This document shows, piece by piece, positions 44,852-54,082 of a stretch of DNA of 64,000 bases. The notes beneath the pieces were generated by a model. That model did not search any database and had not been told where the DNA came from. It was given only the letters and a program-made list of their open reading frames with translations. The DNA lies in the NCBI RefSeq assembly GCF_010731795.1, contig NZ_AP022591.1, positions 4,712,001 to 4,776,000 of the forward strand, read 5' to 3'. The stretch is from Mycolicibacterium celeriflavum. Lineage in GTDB: Bacteria > Actinomycetota > Actinomycetes > Mycobacteriales > Mycobacteriaceae. A program made the position numbers and the translations under genes. Positions within the stretch are counted from its first letter, which is position 1. Each line of letters starts with the position of its first letter.

Positions 44852-47469
44852 AACTGCACCGCCTGGTCCTGACCAACTACCGCGGAATCACTTACCGCGA
44901 GATCGAATTTCCCGACCGCGGTGTGGTGGTGGTCAGCGGGGCCAACGAGATCGGCAAGTCGTCGATGATCGAGGCGCTCGACCTGTTGCTGGAGGCCAAG
45001 GACCGGTCATCGAAGAAAGAGGTCAAAGAGGTCAAGCCGACACACGCCGACGTCGGCGCCGAGGTCACCGCCGAGATCTCCACGGGGCCATACCGATTCG
45101 TGTACCGCAAGCGGTTCCACAAGCGCTTCGAGACCGAGCTGACCGTGCTGGCGCCGCAGCGCGAGCAGCTCACCGGCGACGAGGCGCACGAGCGCGTCCG
45201 GGGCATGCTCGAGGAAACCGTCGACACCTGCCTGTGGCAGGCCCAGCGGGTGTTGCAGTCGTCGTCGACCGCGGCGGTGGACCTGTCCGGTTGCGACGCG
45301 CTGTCCCGCGCGCTCGATGTGGCCGCCGGTGAGGCGGTGGCACTGTCGGGCACCGAGCCGCTTCTGATCGACCGCGTCGAAGAGGAGTATCTTCGCTACT
45401 TCACCCGGACCGGCAGGCCCACCGGCGAGTGGGCCGCGGCCACCAACCGGTTGCGGGCCGCCGAGGAGGCGCTGGCCGAGGCGGCGGCCGCCGTCGCGGA
45501 GGTCGACGACGCGGTGCGTCGGCACGCCGCCCTCACCGAGGAACTCGCCCGGCTGAAAGCGCAGCGGGCCGACGCGGCAACGGGACTCGCCGCGGCGCAG
45601 GAGGCCGCAGAGGCGGTGGCCGTGCTGGCTCGCCAGCTCAAGGAAGCGGAGCTGGTTGCCGCTGCGGCACAGGCCAACCACGACACATCGCGGGCCGCGG
45701 TCGACCAACGACGGCGGTCGCGCACCGACATCGAGCAGCGGGCCGCCTCGATCGCCGATCTGGAGGCAGCCGTCGCCGCGGCCGCCGAAGAACAGTCGGC
45801 GGCCGCCGAGGTGGCCGAGGCCGCCGAAGTCGAGGCCGAGCAGGCGCGAAGCGCTCTGGAAGCGACCCAGACCCGGGTCGAAGCGGCGCGTCGATCGGTT
45901 CAGCAGCTCGCCGATCGCGACGAAGCGGATCGGATCGCTGCACGGTTGGCGAAGATCGACACCGCCCGGCGTGAGCTCGAACGGGTGCAGGCCGAACTCG
46001 ACGAGATCCGGCTGTGCGACGAGGGTATGCGGGCCATCGAGGCCGCCAAGGCGGCGGTCGACGTGGCGATGGGACAGGTGGAGTTTGCGTCGGCGCAGAT
46101 CGAGCTGACCGCGACCGCCGACGTCGAGGTGAGCGTGGGCGGCGAGACAGTCAGGCTCGGTGCCGGTGAGACGTGGGCGACCAGCGTGAGCGCCGAGACC
46201 GCCGTCGATGTGCCGGATTTGTTGACTTTCCGTCTGGTTCCGGGTACGCCGGCGTCACAAACTCGGGCCAAACTCGATGCGGCACAGCAGACTTTGGCAT
46301 CGGCGCTCGAACTCTGCGGGGCCGACGACGTCGCCGCGGCACGAGCCCTCGACCAGCGTCGTCGGCAACTGACGGGCACCCGTGACCGGCTGTGTGCGAC
46401 CAGCGAGGCACTGGCCGGCGACGAATCGGTCGAACAGCTCAGGGCGCGGCTGGCCGACCTGACCGAGGGCCAGCCGGCGGTCACCGAACTGTTCGACGTC
46501 GACTCGGACGCCGCCCGTGCCGAACTCGACGCCGCAACTGCCGCGCAGAAGCAGGCGATCGCCGACTGCGAGACGCACCGTAGAGTCGGCGAAGAGGCCG
46601 CAAAGCGACTGCGGCAGCGCGAGACTCGTCTCACCGTACTGACCGAGAAGCTCACCGGAGCACAGGCAGAGCTTGGGCTGGCGCGCGAACGGCTGGACGG
46701 GCAGCGGGCCGAAGTCGGCGACGACGACTTGGCGGTGACGGCGCAGGCACATGCCGACGAAGCGCAGCGGGCGGCCACTCTGGTCACCGAGCTGAGCGGC
46801 GAATTGGCCCGTACCGCGCCGGATACCGTCGCAGCCGCGCTGAACGACGCCGCGCGCCGGGCGGATGCCTTGGCGGCGAGCCACGATGAGGTCGCCGAGG
46901 CCCTGCGCGAGGTCACCACCCAGCTGAAGCTCTACGGAACCGAAGGGCGCAAGGGCAAACTCGACGATGCCGAAACCGAGCGCGAGCACGCCTTCGTGGA
47001 GTACTCACGGGTGCAGCGGCGTGCCCGGGCGGCGCAACTGTTGCGATCGGTGTTGGCGCGGCACCGGGACGCCACCCGGTTGCGCTACGTCGACCCGTTC
47101 CGCAGTGAGGTGGAGCGGTTGGGCCGCATGGTGTTCGGTGACGACTTCGAGGTCGAGGTCGACAGTGCGCTGCGAATCTGCACTCGCACGCTGTCAGGCC
47201 GGACGGTGCCGTATGAGTCGCTGTCCGGCGGGGCCAAGGAGCAGCTGGGCATCGTGGCGCGGCTGGCCAGTGCCTCGCTGGTGGCCAAGGAGGACAGCGT
47301 GCCGGTGGTCATCGACGACGCGCTCGGGTTCACGGACCCCGACCGGCTGGTCAAGATGGGTGCGGTGTTCAACGCGGTTGGCGGTGACGGCCAGGTGATC
47401 GTGTTGACCTGCAGCCCGCAGAGGTACGCCGCGGTCGACGGCGCCCACCACATCGCGCTGGCCGGCTGA
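44848..47469 (+). CDS. Rad50/YhaN-like AAA ATPase (Rv1278-like)
   Basis: An 873-residue SMC-like ATPase partner of the preceding nuclease. Walker A is GANEIGKSSMIEALDLL (near residue 31), the signature region YESLSGGAKEQLGI lies near 790 and Walker B VPVVIDDALGF near 815. Long Ala/Glu-rich coiled coils span about residues 190-400 and 470-740. Between them, near residues 410-475, is a beta-rich segment (ATADVEVSVGGETVRLGAGE) in place of the Rad50 zinc hook; no CxxC is present. It probably holds or scans DNA ends. The start is GTG at 44848. Confidence 0.9.
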   Translation: MKLHRLVLTNYRGITYREIEFPDRGVVVVSGANEIGKSSMIEALDLLLEAKDRSSKKEVKEVKPTHADVGAEVTAEISTGPYRFVYRKRFHKRFETELTVLAPQREQLTGDEAHERVRGMLEETVDTCLWQAQRVLQSSSTAAVDLSGCDALSRALDVAAGEAVALSGTEPLLIDRVEEEYLRYFTRTGRPTGEWAAATNRLRAAEEALAEAAAAVAEVDDAVRRHAALTEELARLKAQRADAATGLAAAQEAAEAVAVLARQLKEAELVAAAAQANHDTSRAAVDQRRRSRTDIEQRAASIADLEAAVAAAAEEQSAAAEVAEAAEVEAEQARSALEATQTRVEAARRSVQQLADRDEADRIAARLAKIDTARRELERVQAELDEIRLCDEGMRAIEAAKAAVDVAMGQVEFASAQIELTATADVEVSVGGETVRLGAGETWATSVSAETAVDVPDLLTFRLVPGTPASQTRAKLDAAQQTLASALELCGADDVAAARALDQRRRQLTGTRDRLCATSEALAGDESVEQLRARLADLTEGQPAVTELFDVDSDAARAELDAATAAQKQAIADCETHRRVGEEAAKRLRQRETRLTVLTEKLTGAQAELGLARERLDGQRAEVGDDDLAVTAQAHADEAQRAATLVTELSGELARTAPDTVAAALNDAARRADALAASHDEVAEALREVTTQLKLYGTEGRKGKLDDAETEREHAFVEYSRVQRRARAAQLLRSVLARHRDATRLRYVDPFRSEVERLGRMVFGDDFEVEVDSALRICTRTLSGRTVPYESLSGGAKEQLGIVARLASASLVAKEDSVPVVIDDALGFTDPDRLVKMGAVFNAVGGDGQVIVLTCSPQRYAAVDGAHHIALAG

Positions 47470-47510
47470 GTTTCCACCGCGAGCTGGGCCCCAGCTCGCC
47501 GAGAAGAAAT

Positions 47511-47516
47511 TAGACT
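47511..47516 (+). promoter_or_regulatory. -10 hexamer of the GMC oxidoreductase gene
   Basis: TAGACT ends 8 bases before the A of ATG at 47524, giving a leaderless mRNA. Confidence 0.5.
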
Positions 47517-47523
47517 CCCGCGA

Positions 47524-49062
47524 ATGGAGGCCGACTACATCGTCGTGGGAACGGGCTCGGCCGGGTCGGTCGTGGCCGGCCGGCTGAGCGCCGACCCGTC
47601 CGTTCAAGTCATCGCACTGGAAGCGGGCCCGTACGACAAGGACAAGTTCATCCGGATCCCCGCCGGATTCCAAAAGCTCTTCCGCAGCCCGATGGACTGG
47701 GATTACCGCACAGAGCCGCAGAAGGAACTCGACGGCCGCGAGATCTACTGGCCCAGAGGCAAGATGGTCGGCGGGTCGTCGTCGATGAACGCGATGATGT
47801 GGGTCCGCGGTTTCGCCGCCGACTACGACGAGTGGGGTGAGGCCGCAGGCGACCAGTGGGACTACGCGCATCTCGAGCCGTACCTGCGCCGCATCGAGGC
47901 CGGTCCGCTCTCGATCAGCGCGCAGCGCAGCCCGCGCAGCTCCACCGCCAAGTGGCTGGCGGCCGCCGAAGAATCCGGCTTTCGCATCGAGAAGCCGAAC
48001 CAGGCTGCGCCTGAGGGGTTTTGCGAGACACTCGTCACCCAGCGCCGGGGTGCCCGGTGGAGCGCCGCCGACGCCTACCTCAAGCCAGCCCTCAAGCGCG
48101 CCAACCTCACGCTCGAGACCGACGCACTGGCGACCAGGGTGGTTTTCGACGGGCGCCGTGCCGTCGGCGTCGAGGTGGAGCAGGCCGGCCGCCGCCGCGT
48201 CATCAACGCGCGACGCGAAGTGGTGCTGTGCGGCGGCGCGATCAACAGCCCTCAGCTGCTGATGCTCTCGGGCATCGGCGACGGCGAGCGGCTGGCCGAG
48301 CACGGCATCGAGACGCGGGTGCACGCGCCCAATGTCGGGGCCAACCTGCTCGACCATTTCATCGCCGCTCTCGGCTTCGACGTGCCCGACGATTCGCTGT
48401 TCGGCGCCGAGAAGCCGCTGCAGCTGCTGAACTATTTCCTGCGCCGCCGCGGCATGCTCACCTCCAACGTGGGGGAGGCCTACGGATTCATCCGCAGCCG
48501 TCCAGACCTCGCGCTGCCGGACCTGGAACTGATCTACGCACCCGCCCCGTTCTTCGATGAAGGTGTCGGCTATCCCTACGACACCCATGCCGTCGTCCTC
48601 GGCACGATCCTGCTCAAGCCGCACAGCAGCGGCACCATCGAGCTGCGCTCGGCCGATCCGAAGGACAAGCCGATCATCGACCCGCGGTACCTCACCGATC
48701 CCGACGGCGCGGACCGTGCGGCGATGATGGCCGGCTTGCGCATGTGCGCGAAGATGTCCCAGACGTCGGCGCTCAAAGGCGTCATCGGCAGGATCGCCCG
48801 GCCGCTCGACGCGACCACGCTCGACGACGAGACGTTGGAGCGCGCGTTGACCACGGTGTCTCACACGCTGTACCACCCCGTCGGCACGTGCCGGATGGGG
48901 CGCGACGACGCCAGTGTGGTCGACCCAAACCTGCGCGTCCGCGGCGTCGACGGCCTGCGGGTCGCCGACGCGTCGGTGATGCCGACGATCATCCGCGGGC
49001 ACACTCACGCGCCCAGCGTGCTGATCGGAGAGAAGGCCGCCGAGCTGATCCGAGCGGGATGA
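47524..49062 (+). CDS. GMC-family FAD oxidoreductase (choline dehydrogenase-like), Rv1279-like
   Basis: A 512-residue flavoenzyme. The N-terminal FAD motif is DYIVVGTGSAGSVVAGRLS, the GMC signature 1 is PRGKMVGGSSSMNAMMWVRG (near residue 80), and signature 2 is GAINSPQLLMLSGIG (near 240). The active-site His region is HPVGTCRMG, and the end IIRGHTHAPSVLIGEKAAEL is typical. These enzymes oxidise alcohols such as choline or aliphatic or polyethylene-glycol alcohols; the natural substrate is unknown. It stands alone between the nuclease pair and the DUF309 gene. Confidence 0.93.
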   Translation: MEADYIVVGTGSAGSVVAGRLSADPSVQVIALEAGPYDKDKFIRIPAGFQKLFRSPMDWDYRTEPQKELDGREIYWPRGKMVGGSSSMNAMMWVRGFAADYDEWGEAAGDQWDYAHLEPYLRRIEAGPLSISAQRSPRSSTAKWLAAAEESGFRIEKPNQAAPEGFCETLVTQRRGARWSAADAYLKPALKRANLTLETDALATRVVFDGRRAVGVEVEQAGRRRVINARREVVLCGGAINSPQLLMLSGIGDGERLAEHGIETRVHAPNVGANLLDHFIAALGFDVPDDSLFGAEKPLQLLNYFLRRRGMLTSNVGEAYGFIRSRPDLALPDLELIYAPAPFFDEGVGYPYDTHAVVLGTILLKPHSSGTIELRSADPKDKPIIDPRYLTDPDGADRAAMMAGLRMCAKMSQTSALKGVIGRIARPLDATTLDDETLERALTTVSHTLYHPVGTCRMGRDDASVVDPNLRVRGVDGLRVADASVMPTIIRGHTHAPSVLIGEKAAELIRAG

Positions 49063-49098
49063 TGCCGGCGCCGACGCGGTGGGTGCCAGGATGGGTTC

Positions 49099-49572
49099 AT
49101 GGCCGAACGTGACCGCGACGAAACCGGGCGGCCCCGCAACACCCGTCCGCGCGATGCGCTGGGCCGGCCGCTACCCCACGGCAGCGAGGGCGTCACGCGC
49201 ATTCCCGACGAACTCGACCTCTCACCGGCCGAGACCCTGCGCTACGCCCAGCGACTCCTCGACGACGGTTTGGCCTTCAACGCCCACGAGGTGCTGGAAT
49301 CGGCGTGGAAGAGCCGCCCGCAAGACGAACGGACACTCTGGCAGGGGCTCGCCCAACTCGCGGTCGGCATCACCCATGTGCAACGAGGCAACACCAAAGG
49401 CGCGATCGGTGTGCTGCGACGAGCGTCGGCCCGCCTGACCGACGGCGGTCAAGCGCCGCATGGCATCGACGTCACCGGCTTGGTCAGCTATGCCGACGCG
49501 CTGATCGACGACCTCGAGGCTGGAGCCACGGTTGCGCCCGAGCGACTTCGACCGCGCTTGTCCGCGAACTAG
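49099..49572 (+). CDS. DUF309 protein
   Basis: A 157-residue protein. After a polar Arg-rich N terminus (residues 1-35) comes a DUF309 helical domain with the family motif FNAHEVLESAWKSRPQDE and WQGLAQLAVGITHVQRGN. Function is unknown. ATG at 49099 is preferred because a similar polar N-terminal tail (GRPRNTRPRDALGRPLP) is common in actinobacterial members. It is convergent with oppA across a strong hairpin. Confidence 0.88.
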   Translation: MAERDRDETGRPRNTRPRDALGRPLPHGSEGVTRIPDELDLSPAETLRYAQRLLDDGLAFNAHEVLESAWKSRPQDERTLWQGLAQLAVGITHVQRGNTKGAIGVLRRASARLTDGGQAPHGIDVTGLVSYADALIDDLEAGATVAPERLRPRLSAN

Positions 49573-49576
49573 TCCT

Positions 49577-49629
49577 GCGATTTGTGGAGCCGCACCGGCG
49601 GTCACCGCCGCTAGAACTCCACAAATCGC
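49577..49629. terminator. Bidirectional terminator hairpin between DUF309 gene and oppA
   Basis: GCGATTTGTGGAG (49577-49589) and CTCCACAAATCGC (49617-49629) are perfect 13-bp arms. An inner stem CGGCGG-TCA-CCGCCG sits in the loop (49596-49610). The position between two convergent stops fits a terminator acting on both strands. Confidence 0.75.
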
Positions 49630-49644
49630 CCGGCCCGGTGCCGG

Positions 49645-51315
49645 CTACGGCTTCATGAAACCGATCTTGGTGTAGTCCGCGTCGGCCAGGCCGAACGCGC
49701 CGAAATTCGCCAGATTGCTTCGGACGGCGACGTTTCCGGTCGACTGGGTCAGTGGCAGGCTGAACACCTCGTCGAACAGCATCTTGTCCAACTCATTGGC
49801 GAGTTTCCGAGCCTTGGTGGGGTCGAGCTCGCCGACCGTCTGCTCGATCTTCGCATCGATTTCCGGGCTGCTGATCTTGCCGAAGTTGCTCTCCGCGCCG
49901 GTCCGGTAGATCTGCGTCAAGCTCGCGAGCGGGAAAGCGTCACCACTCCAAGCGAATTGGGCGATGTCGAAGTTACCGACGGTGACGTAGTCGGTGAAGA
50001 AGCCCGCCGCCGGTCGCACGTCGAGTTCGAGTTTGACGCCGATCTGGGCGAGGTTGGCCTGGGCGATCTGGCCGTACTGACGCGTGCCGAGCGAGTCGAA
50101 CAGCACGTCGCGGATCACGAGTGGACGCCCGTCCTTCTCGCGGAACTGGCCGTTGAGCCGCCAGCCCAGCGCGTCGAGTTCCTGCTTGGCCTTCTCCGGA
50201 TCGAACGCGACGGCGCCGCTGTTGTCCTGGTAGCCCTCCTGACCCACGACATAGATGTGGTTGTTCAACGGCGCCGGGTTGTCGGCGAGTCCGCGCTGGG
50301 TGACCTCGGCGATCGTCTGACGGTCGATGCCCTTGGCGATCGCCCGCCGCAGCGCGGGATCGGCCAGGATCGAACCCGGCGCACCGTTGAACGTGAAGTG
50401 ATACCAGGCCAGCCCTGGTGCGCGCCGGATGGTCACCCCGTCCGTGCGCCGCGCGATCTCCATTTCGTCGAGCGTCGCGAGACCGGTGGCGTCGATGGTG
50501 TTGTTCTGCAGCGCGGGCATGCGCGCGGCGTCGTCGAGGACCAGGAACGTGATGCTGTCCAGCAGCGGCGGCGTACCCCACCATTTGGGGTTGCGGGTCA
50601 ACGTGATTCGCTTGGCGCCACGGTCGAGGTTCGACACGATGAACGGTCCGGCCGACGGTCCGGGGGCGTCCAGTTGTCCCTTGTTGAATACCTCGGGGTT
50701 CGCCGTCGAACTCTTGGGGACCAGCATCGAGGTACCCGCGAACATGCCGCGCCAGTCCGCCCACGGCTTGGCGAAGGTGATGACGGCTTGGCGGTCGTCG
50801 ACGCCGCGCTCGACCTTCGCGACGCGGTCGCTGCCGTTGGTGGCGGCGATCGCGAAGTTCTCATCTTTCCCGCTGGTGGCGTGGATCTGAGACTGGATGT
50901 CCTGCCAGGTGATCGGCGTGCCGTCGCTCCACACCGCCTTCGGGTTGATCGTGTAGGTGACGACCTGGGGGTTGGTACTCGTCAGCTCGACATTGGTGAA
51001 GTAGTCGGTGTTGACGGTGGTAGAGCCGTCGGCCGCGATCCGGAAGGCGCGCGGCATCGTCGGCTTCATGAGCGAGTTGTTGTCGCCAGTGTTGCCGTCG
51101 ATGTGCAGCGGGTTGAAGTTGGGCGGAAACGCATTGAGCGCCAGCCGAAGGTTGCCGCCCCGCTGAAGATCGGCGACGTCCTGCGGATTGATGTCGTTGC
51201 TGGTGCCGACCGCTGCGTCCCCGCCTGCGGAGGGGGCCTCTTCGGTGCCGCCGGAACACGCAGTCAGGGTCAGCGCGGTGATCATCGTCGCCGCAAGGAA
51301 GCGTCGCAAGCTCAT
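49645..51315 (-). CDS. oppA: Oligopeptide ABC transporter substrate-binding lipoprotein OppA
   Basis: A 556-residue class C solute-binding protein, anchored by lipid at LTAC (Cys near residue 20) after the signal peptide MSLRRFLAATMITALTL. SBP_bac_5 features are visible, such as RGGNLRLALNAFPPNFNPL, SDGTPITWQDI and LRRAIAKGIDRQTI. It captures peptides outside the membrane for OppBCD. Here it is the last gene of oppB-oppC-oppD-oppA, 11 bases after oppD, the same order as Rv1283c-Rv1280c. Confidence 0.95.
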   Translation of the reverse strand: MSLRRFLAATMITALTLTACSGGTEEAPSAGGDAAVGTSNDINPQDVADLQRGGNLRLALNAFPPNFNPLHIDGNTGDNNSLMKPTMPRAFRIAADGSTTVNTDYFTNVELTSTNPQVVTYTINPKAVWSDGTPITWQDIQSQIHATSGKDENFAIAATNGSDRVAKVERGVDDRQAVITFAKPWADWRGMFAGTSMLVPKSSTANPEVFNKGQLDAPGPSAGPFIVSNLDRGAKRITLTRNPKWWGTPPLLDSITFLVLDDAARMPALQNNTIDATGLATLDEMEIARRTDGVTIRRAPGLAWYHFTFNGAPGSILADPALRRAIAKGIDRQTIAEVTQRGLADNPAPLNNHIYVVGQEGYQDNSGAVAFDPEKAKQELDALGWRLNGQFREKDGRPLVIRDVLFDSLGTRQYGQIAQANLAQIGVKLELDVRPAAGFFTDYVTVGNFDIAQFAWSGDAFPLASLTQIYRTGAESNFGKISSPEIDAKIEQTVGELDPTKARKLANELDKMLFDEVFSLPLTQSTGNVAVRSNLANFGAFGLADADYTKIGFMKP

Positions 51316-51326
51316 GCGCTCCGACT

Positions 51327-53171
51327 TTAGCTGTGATGCACTTCTGGTTGCGGGACCGCGGCGAGCAACCGCCGGGTGTAGTCCTGGCGGGGGTTGGCGA
51401 ACACCTGGTCGCCCTCGCCCTGCTCGACCACGGTGCCCTTGTACATGACCGCCACGTGGTGCGCGAGGTGTCTGACCACGGAGAGATCGTGTGAGACGAA
51501 AAGATAGGACAATCCGAATTGCTGCTGCAGATCCAGCAGCAGGTTGATGATGCCGGCCTGGATCGACACGTCGAGCGCCGACACCGGTTCGTCGAGCGCC
51601 AGGATCTTCGGTTGCAGCGCGAGCGCCCGAGCTATTCCGATGCGTTGCTTCTGCCCGCCGGAGAACTCCGTCGGATAGCGTGTGGCGTCCTCCCGGCGCA
51701 ACCCGACTATGGCGAGCAGTTCGGCGACCCGTTCGTCACGGCTGCGCTTGTCGAATCCGTTGGCCTGCAAGGGTTCGGCAAGCACGTCGAACACCGGGAG
51801 CCGCGGGTCCAGCGATGCCACCGGATCCTGGAACACAACCTGCAGATCGCCCCGCAACGCCCGCCGGGCGTGTCGGTCCAGCGATGCGACGTCGTGACCG
51901 AGCACTTCGATGCAACCGGACTCCGGAGCCGTCAACTGCAAGACCTGGTGCAGCGTCGTGGACTTGCCCGACCCGGACTCGCCGACGATGCCCAGCGTGC
52001 GGCCCTGCTGCAACTCGAAGCTGACGCCGTCGACCGCACGCACCTCGCCAACCTGGCGGCGGAACACCACACCCTTGGTCAGCTTGTAGGTCTTGACCAG
52101 GTCGGCCACCCGCAGCACCACCGGCGCGTCGGGGTCGGGCGGCGTGTCGGGCGGCGCGGTGGACACCCCGTAGATGTCGGCGGCGCTGCGGCCGACGACG
52201 TGTTCGGTGCGAATGCAGGCCGCGCGGTGTCCCGTTTCCGTCGACCCCGTCGGGAGCAGCTCAGGTTCGGCGGCGCGGCAGTCGTCGATGGCCAGCGGAC
52301 ACCGCGGCGCGAAGGGACAGCCGGGCGGCAGGTCCGCCATCGACGGCGGTGCGCCGGGTATGGGCACCAGTCGCGCACCCTGCGCGGCGTCGAGGCGCGG
52401 CACGGACCCCAGCAGCCCGACGGTGTAGGGCATCCTGCGATCGGTATACAGCGCGGACACGGACGCGGTCTCGACGGCGCGCCCGGCGTACATCACCAAG
52501 GCACGGTCGGCGAACTCGGCGACCACACCGAGGTCGTGGGTGATGATCAACACGCCGGCGCCGGTCACGTCGCGGGCGGTCTTGAGCACGTCGAGGATCT
52601 GGGCCTGCACCGTGACGTCCAGCGCGGTCGTCGGCTCGTCGCAGATCAGCAGGTCGGGATCGTTGGCGATCGCGATCGCGATCACCACCCGCTGGCGCTC
52701 GCCACCGGACAACTCGTGTGGGAATGATTTCGCCCGCCGGTCGGGTTGCGCGATGCCGACCAACTCGAGCAGTTCGACCGCCCGCTTCCTGGCCGCCTGG
52801 CGACCGACGCCACGCTGATGAATCTCGATCGCCTCGGCGATCTGGTCGCCCACGGTGTAGACGGGGGTCAACGCCGACATCGGGTCCTGGAACACCGTGC
52901 CGATGGACTTCCCGCGGATCGCCGACATCCGTTGATCCGACAGGCCGATCAGCTCGTCCCCGTGGAGGCGGATCGAGCCGGCCACGTCGGCGTATTCGGG
53001 CAGCAGTCCGATGACGGCCATCGCGCTGGCCGATTTGCCCGCCCCCGATTCTCCGACCAGCGCGACGACCTCGCCCTTGTCGACGTCGAAGCTCATGCCG
53101 CGCACCGCGTTGACCGGCGCGGTGTCGGTCGGGAACGCGACGGTGAGGTCGCGGACTTCGAGCAGAGTCAT
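51327..53171 (-). CDS. oppD: Oligopeptide ABC transporter ATPase OppD (two fused ATP-binding domains)
   Basis: A 614-residue protein with two nucleotide-binding domains in one chain, a mycobacterial feature. Domain 1: Walker A GESGAGKSASAM, signature LSGGERQR, Walker B LLICDEPTTALD. Domain 2: GESGSGKSTTLH, FSGGQKQR and ILALDEPVSALD. Between them lies the oligopeptide-transporter C-terminal motif with Cys residues (GCPFAPRCPLAIDDC and AACIRTE) that hold a 4Fe-4S cluster in the M. tuberculosis protein. The ATG overlaps the oppC stop. Confidence 0.95.
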   Translation of the reverse strand: MTLLEVRDLTVAFPTDTAPVNAVRGMSFDVDKGEVVALVGESGAGKSASAMAVIGLLPEYADVAGSIRLHGDELIGLSDQRMSAIRGKSIGTVFQDPMSALTPVYTVGDQIAEAIEIHQRGVGRQAARKRAVELLELVGIAQPDRRAKSFPHELSGGERQRVVIAIAIANDPDLLICDEPTTALDVTVQAQILDVLKTARDVTGAGVLIITHDLGVVAEFADRALVMYAGRAVETASVSALYTDRRMPYTVGLLGSVPRLDAAQGARLVPIPGAPPSMADLPPGCPFAPRCPLAIDDCRAAEPELLPTGSTETGHRAACIRTEHVVGRSAADIYGVSTAPPDTPPDPDAPVVLRVADLVKTYKLTKGVVFRRQVGEVRAVDGVSFELQQGRTLGIVGESGSGKSTTLHQVLQLTAPESGCIEVLGHDVASLDRHARRALRGDLQVVFQDPVASLDPRLPVFDVLAEPLQANGFDKRSRDERVAELLAIVGLRREDATRYPTEFSGGQKQRIGIARALALQPKILALDEPVSALDVSIQAGIINLLLDLQQQFGLSYLFVSHDLSVVRHLAHHVAVMYKGTVVEQGEGDQVFANPRQDYTRRLLAAVPQPEVHHS

Positions 53172-54082
53172 CGCGGCCGGCGCTTCCGCAGCTGCTGCGC
53201 GCCCGGGTCTAGCGCGTCGCGCAGGCCGTCACCAACCAGGTTGGCGCACAAGATGATCAGCACCAGCACTCCGGCAGGAAACAGGAAAAGCCACGGGAAC
53301 GTCGTCGCCGACTTGGTGCCGTCGGCGATCAGTGTGCCCAGCGACACGTCGGGCGGCTGGATGCCGAATCCGAGGAAGCTCAAGCCGGTTTCGGCCAACA
53401 CCGCGACGCCGACGTTGAGCGCGGTGTCGATGATGATGATCGACGCGACGTTGGGCAGGATGTGACGCACGATGATCCGCGGGCCGCTGACACCCATATA
53501 CCGCGCCGCGGCGACGAATTCACGATCGCGCAGGCTCATCGTCATGCCGCGAACGATCCGCGAACTGATCATCCAGCTGAACAACGACAGCAACACGATC
53601 ATCCAGACGATGTCACCCTTGGTGCGCTGCACCACGATTGAGATCAGCAGGAAACTCGGCACCACCAGCATCAGGTCGACCAGCCACATCAGGGCCGGGT
53701 CCCGCCAGTCGAGGAAGTACCCGGAGATGGTGCCGACGGTGGCCGCGATGATCGTCGAGATGAACGCGACACAGACGCCGATCAGCATCGATTTCTGCAT
53801 GCCCCGCAGTGTCTGCGCGAGCAGATCTTGCCCCAGCGCATTGGTCCCGAACCAGTGTTCGGGATTGGGGGGCTGCTGCAACGCGTAGTAATCGAGTTCG
53901 CTGTAGCTGTAGGGCAGCAGCGGCGGCAACGCGTAGCACCCGATGAACAGCAGCACCAACAACACCAACGAGATCACCGCCGCCTTGTTGCGCAGGAAAC
54001 GGCGGAACACCAGCGATTTGCGCGACGTGAACCGCGCGGCGTCGACACCGGTTCGCGCGGTCGTCGACAGCTCTGCCGTCAT
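53168..54082 (-). CDS. oppC: Oligopeptide ABC transporter permease OppC
   Basis: A 304-residue inner membrane permease with an N-terminal helix (KAAVISLVLLVLLFIGCYAL), five further helices and the EAA loop seen as EFVAAARYMGVSGPRIIVRHILPN. ATG at 54080-54082 overlaps the oppB stop by 4 bp; the frame is open further upstream inside oppB but that part is shadow. It forms the channel with OppB. Confidence 0.95.
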   Translation of the reverse strand: MTAELSTTARTGVDAARFTSRKSLVFRRFLRNKAAVISLVLLVLLFIGCYALPPLLPYSYSELDYYALQQPPNPEHWFGTNALGQDLLAQTLRGMQKSMLIGVCVAFISTIIAATVGTISGYFLDWRDPALMWLVDLMLVVPSFLLISIVVQRTKGDIVWMIVLLSLFSWMISSRIVRGMTMSLRDREFVAAARYMGVSGPRIIVRHILPNVASIIIIDTALNVGVAVLAETGLSFLGFGIQPPDVSLGTLIADGTKSATTFPWLFLFPAGVLVLIILCANLVGDGLRDALDPGAQQLRKRRPR

